This document shows positions 6,164 through 7,302 of a stretch of 7,302 nucleotides of DNA, one piece after another (the first letter of the stretch is position 1; each line of letters begins with the position of its first letter). Location: positions 1 to 7,302 of the forward strand of contig CALMJO010000420.1 in assembly GCA_937864375.1 (NCBI GenBank). Direction: 5' to 3'. A program made the position numbers and the translations under genes. Under the pieces are notes generated by a model. The model worked only from the letters and a program-made list of their open reading frames with translations, did not search any database and had not been told where the DNA came from. The DNA comes from an uncultured Spirochaetota bacterium (GTDB lineage: Bacteria; Spirochaetota; UBA4802; UBA5368).

Positions 6164-6844
6164 ATGCACGCGCAAAAAGAAGAAATGAACAAGCCTGAAC
6201 AATTAAAGGGCAAAAAGAAGCAGATGCGGCAGACCCAGTTAATTGACGCCGCGGAAAAGATATTTATCAACCTTGGATATGACGCCACCACCCTGGAGAT
6301 GATCACCGATGACCTGGGATACAATAAACGCACATTTTATCTTTACTTCCGCGATAAGGACGACATTTTTTTTGCAGTGCTGCTGCGCACACTGGAAGCG
6401 CTGGACACCCGCATGCATGAAGCTGCCGCAACTAGAATCACCGGATTGGACAAACTGCAATCCCTTGGAATGGCGTATTTCACCTATTTCATTGAGAATC
6501 CCGTGTTTTTCGAATTCAACCGCACATTCGAAGCGCGGAATTACTATTATCGAAGAAATCCCAACAGCGAAAGTGGTGAATTTGCCTCCAACTGCCTGCG
6601 CGTTAACGATAAAATCACCGATCTTCTCATCTCCTGTATTAAACTGGGGATGAAGGACAAATCAATAAAAGTTAAAATTGACGCAAAAAAGCTAATGCTT
6701 ATCCTTTGGGGAATGAGTCTTGGCACCTTGGAAGTTATACTGATGCGTCAGAAACAGCTTGATGCAACATATCAAACAAGCGCCGATGAGATCTTTCGCA
6801 CCTACCTGACCTTCATTAAAAAGTTTTTAGATGGAGAGAATTAG
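6164..6844 (+). CDS. TetR/AcrR-family transcriptional regulator
   Basis: A one-component DNA-binding regulator, 226 residues from the ATG at 6164. A lysine-rich N-terminal tail (KGKKKQ, about 15-20) precedes the TetR_N domain: LIDAAEKIFINLGYDATT (helix 1 and turn), then helix-turn-helix TLEMITDDLGYNKRTFYLYF (about 43-62) and RDKDDIF. These match the family pattern of AA..LF...Gy..tt...IA...G.....Y.yF..K. The helical C-terminal half is the ligand and dimer domain and carries an aromatic-rich patch (FFEFNRTFEARNYYYRR) that may line or flank the pocket. I do not recognise its ligand class. Start: the frame also has an ATG at 6149, but it lacks a ribosome site and almost coincides with the predicted transcription start. 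The ATG at 6164 has GGAG nine bases upstream. ATG 6185 is a third option. Divergent placement suggests it controls the ligase operon, perhaps by sensing an acyl-CoA or the free acid. Confidence 0.86.
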   Translation: MHAQKEEMNKPEQLKGKKKQMRQTQLIDAAEKIFINLGYDATTLEMITDDLGYNKRTFYLYFRDKDDIFFAVLLRTLEALDTRMHEAAATRITGLDKLQSLGMAYFTYFIENPVFFEFNRTFEARNYYYRRNPNSESGEFASNCLRVNDKITDLLISCIKLGMKDKSIKVKIDAKKLMLILWGMSLGTLEVILMRQKQLDATYQTSADEIFRTYLTFIKKFLDGEN

Positions 6845-6982
6845 CATGCATTGAGCACTCCATCAAGCCTTCGATTGCACTTCACGATTTAATTAATGCG
6901 TGACCGCACCCTTCAAACCATGAGCGTTTGCCGGACAGCATTACTGTCGCAAGTGAGGAGGAAATGGCCTCGTCAAGAGCTG

Positions 6983-7005
6983 CCAAAGTGCGTGCTTTGG
7001 TTTTT
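6983..7005 (+). terminator. Intrinsic terminator downstream of the TetR-family gene
   Basis: CCAAAG (6983-6988) pairs with CTTTGG (6995-7000). A further T-G wobble pair can shorten the loop to four bases. The stem is followed at once by TTTTT (7001-7005). Stem plus T-run on the plus strand is the classic rho-independent form, although it lies about 140 bases beyond the TetR stop. No comparable T-run exists for the opposite strand. Confidence 0.6.
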
Positions 7006-7016
7006 CCTTATTCCTA

Positions 7017-7046
7017 GTGCGGCAGTCATTGCATGATGATCCGCAC
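7017..7046. other. Compound hairpin adjoining the TCCG array
   Basis: An outer stem GTGCGG (7017-7022) with CCGCAC (7041-7046) encloses an inner stem TCAT (7026-7029) with ATGA (7033-7036) and a 3-nt loop. A small internal loop separates the two stems. Its right arm overlaps the first unit of the 11-bp array. No T-run follows, so it is not a standard terminator. Confidence 0.35.
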
Positions 7047-7114
7047 ATTATCCGTTTCAAATCCGTATAGAATCCGTATAGAATCCGTTCCGGTTCCGAT
7101 TCGAGTCCGCTTGT
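7038..7114. repeat. Seven-unit 11-bp direct repeat with invariant TCCG core
   Basis: TCCG recurs at 7040, 7051, 7062, 7073, 7084, 7095 and 7106, seven times with exactly 11-bp spacing. The units are GATCCGCACAT, TATCCGTTTCA, AATCCGTATAG (twice in a row), AATCCGTTCCG, GTTCCGATTCG and AGTCCGCTTGT. The centre is best conserved (consensus AATCCGTATAG) and the flanks decay. The period is not a multiple of three and includes in-frame stops, so it is not coding. An 11-bp period puts each core on nearly the same DNA face. This suits a protein that binds in tandem: OmpR/PhoB-type regulators use 11-bp direct repeats, and some ParR-type centromeres do too. A recently slipped simple repeat is the plain alternative. 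Confidence 0.7.
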
Positions 7115-7119
7115 TGGTC

Positions 7120-7233
7120 AGGTGAAAATGGCAATGCGGGAAGCGTCAGGGAAATACGCGAACAAACAGTCGTCTGGCAGCTAACTATACGAATAAGCGC
7201 GCTGATAGCAGAAATATTTTTCGATTTTCACCT
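7120..7233. repeat. Split 10-bp inverted repeat upstream of the right-edge gene
   Basis: AGGTGAAAAT (7120-7129) and ATTTTCACCT (7224-7233) are perfect reverse complements 94 bp apart, flanking the presumed promoter area of the gene that starts at 7280. They may be two half-sites or two copies of one operator in opposite orientation. Chance cannot be excluded for 10 bp over this distance. Confidence 0.35.
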
Positions 7234-7279
7234 CCCCGTCCGTAGTAAAGACACACCGCGATTCAAAGGAGAACCGTAC

Positions 7280-7302
7280 ATGGCGCGCATCAGCTTTCAT
7301 CC
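7280..7302 (+). CDS. Start of an unidentified gene, cut by right window edge
   Basis: An ATG at 7280 follows a good ribosome site (AAAGGAG, 7265-7271) by 8 nt and opens the frame MARISFH before the window ends. Seven codons are too few to name a product. The gene lies on the same strand as the TetR gene but is separated from it by a terminator and 435 bases, so it probably has its own promoter. Confidence 0.5.

Larger units (their letters stand above)
6845..7279. other. Intergenic region with structured and repetitive DNA
   Basis: About 435 bases without a convincing gene. Bases 6845-6980 show little beyond a small GACAG/CTGTC hairpin (6934-6938 with 6944-6948). Then follow an intrinsic terminator (6983-7005), a compound hairpin (7017-7046), the 11-bp TCCG array (7038-7114), and an inverted-repeat pair (7120-7129 and 7224-7233). 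A TATACG (7186-7191) could be a -10 box for the gene at 7280, but I see no good -35 partner. Confidence 0.55.

Noticed and set aside
6964..7017. Seventeen-codon frame with an AGGAGG just upstream of its ATG
   Set aside because: The AGGAGG is only 2 nt from the ATG, the frame contains the intrinsic terminator hairpin and its T-run, and the peptide has no visible feature. A leader peptide cannot be excluded but is not supported.
7038..7114. CRISPR array
   Set aside because: The repeat unit is only 11 bp with no spacers, far below CRISPR repeat and spacer lengths.
1..7302. tRNA, rRNA, insertion sequence or phage attachment site
   Set aside because: I see no cloverleaf-like segment, transposase motif, terminal inverted repeats with target duplication, or integrase in the window.

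Overview
The window reads as a chromosomal segment of a Gram-negative, probably environmental or anaerobic bacterium. The Gram-negative call rests on a signal-peptide-bearing outer-membrane beta-barrel that ends in phenylalanine. The lineage cannot be fixed from the sequence. Protein flavour would fit Spirochaetota or a deltaproteobacterial-type lineage, but this is a weak impression.

Layout: (1) 3-566 (+), the 3' part of a multi-pass membrane protein of unknown function, cut by the left edge. (2) 567-703, a convergent intergenic spacer with a perfect 11-bp stem-loop and a second small hairpin over the next stop codon. (3) 704-5729 (-), four genes in one direction. In transcription order these are an AMP-forming acyl-CoA ligase, an enoyl-CoA hydratase/isomerase (crotonase), an OFA-type MFS carboxylate transporter and a small POTRA-less Omp85-type barrel. 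The gaps are 13, 42 and 54 nt and each gene has its own Shine-Dalgarno, so they look like one operon. (4) 5730-6163, an AT-rich divergent regulatory region with repeated CATA-N2-AGTG elements, two minus-strand TTGACA boxes and a perfect 14-bp palindrome. (5) 6164-6844 (+), a TetR-family regulator. (6) 6845-7279, a non-coding stretch with an intrinsic terminator, a compound hairpin, a seven-unit 11-bp tandem array with an invariant TCCG core, and a 10-bp inverted repeat split by 94 bp. (7) 7280-7302 (+), the first seven codons of a gene running off the right edge.

Working model (inference): the divergent TetR protein controls import and CoA-activation of an organic acid. The MFS protein carries the acid across the inner membrane, the ligase makes the acyl-CoA, and the crotonase acts on it. 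No acyl-CoA dehydrogenase or thiolase is present, so the substrate may already be unsaturated, or the pathway may finish elsewhere. The barrel gene could serve substrate passage or envelope function. It is distinctly GC-richer than the catabolic genes, as is the membrane protein at the left edge, so the operon may join genes of different history. The least explained signal is the strictly 11-bp-phased TCCG array at 7038-7114.
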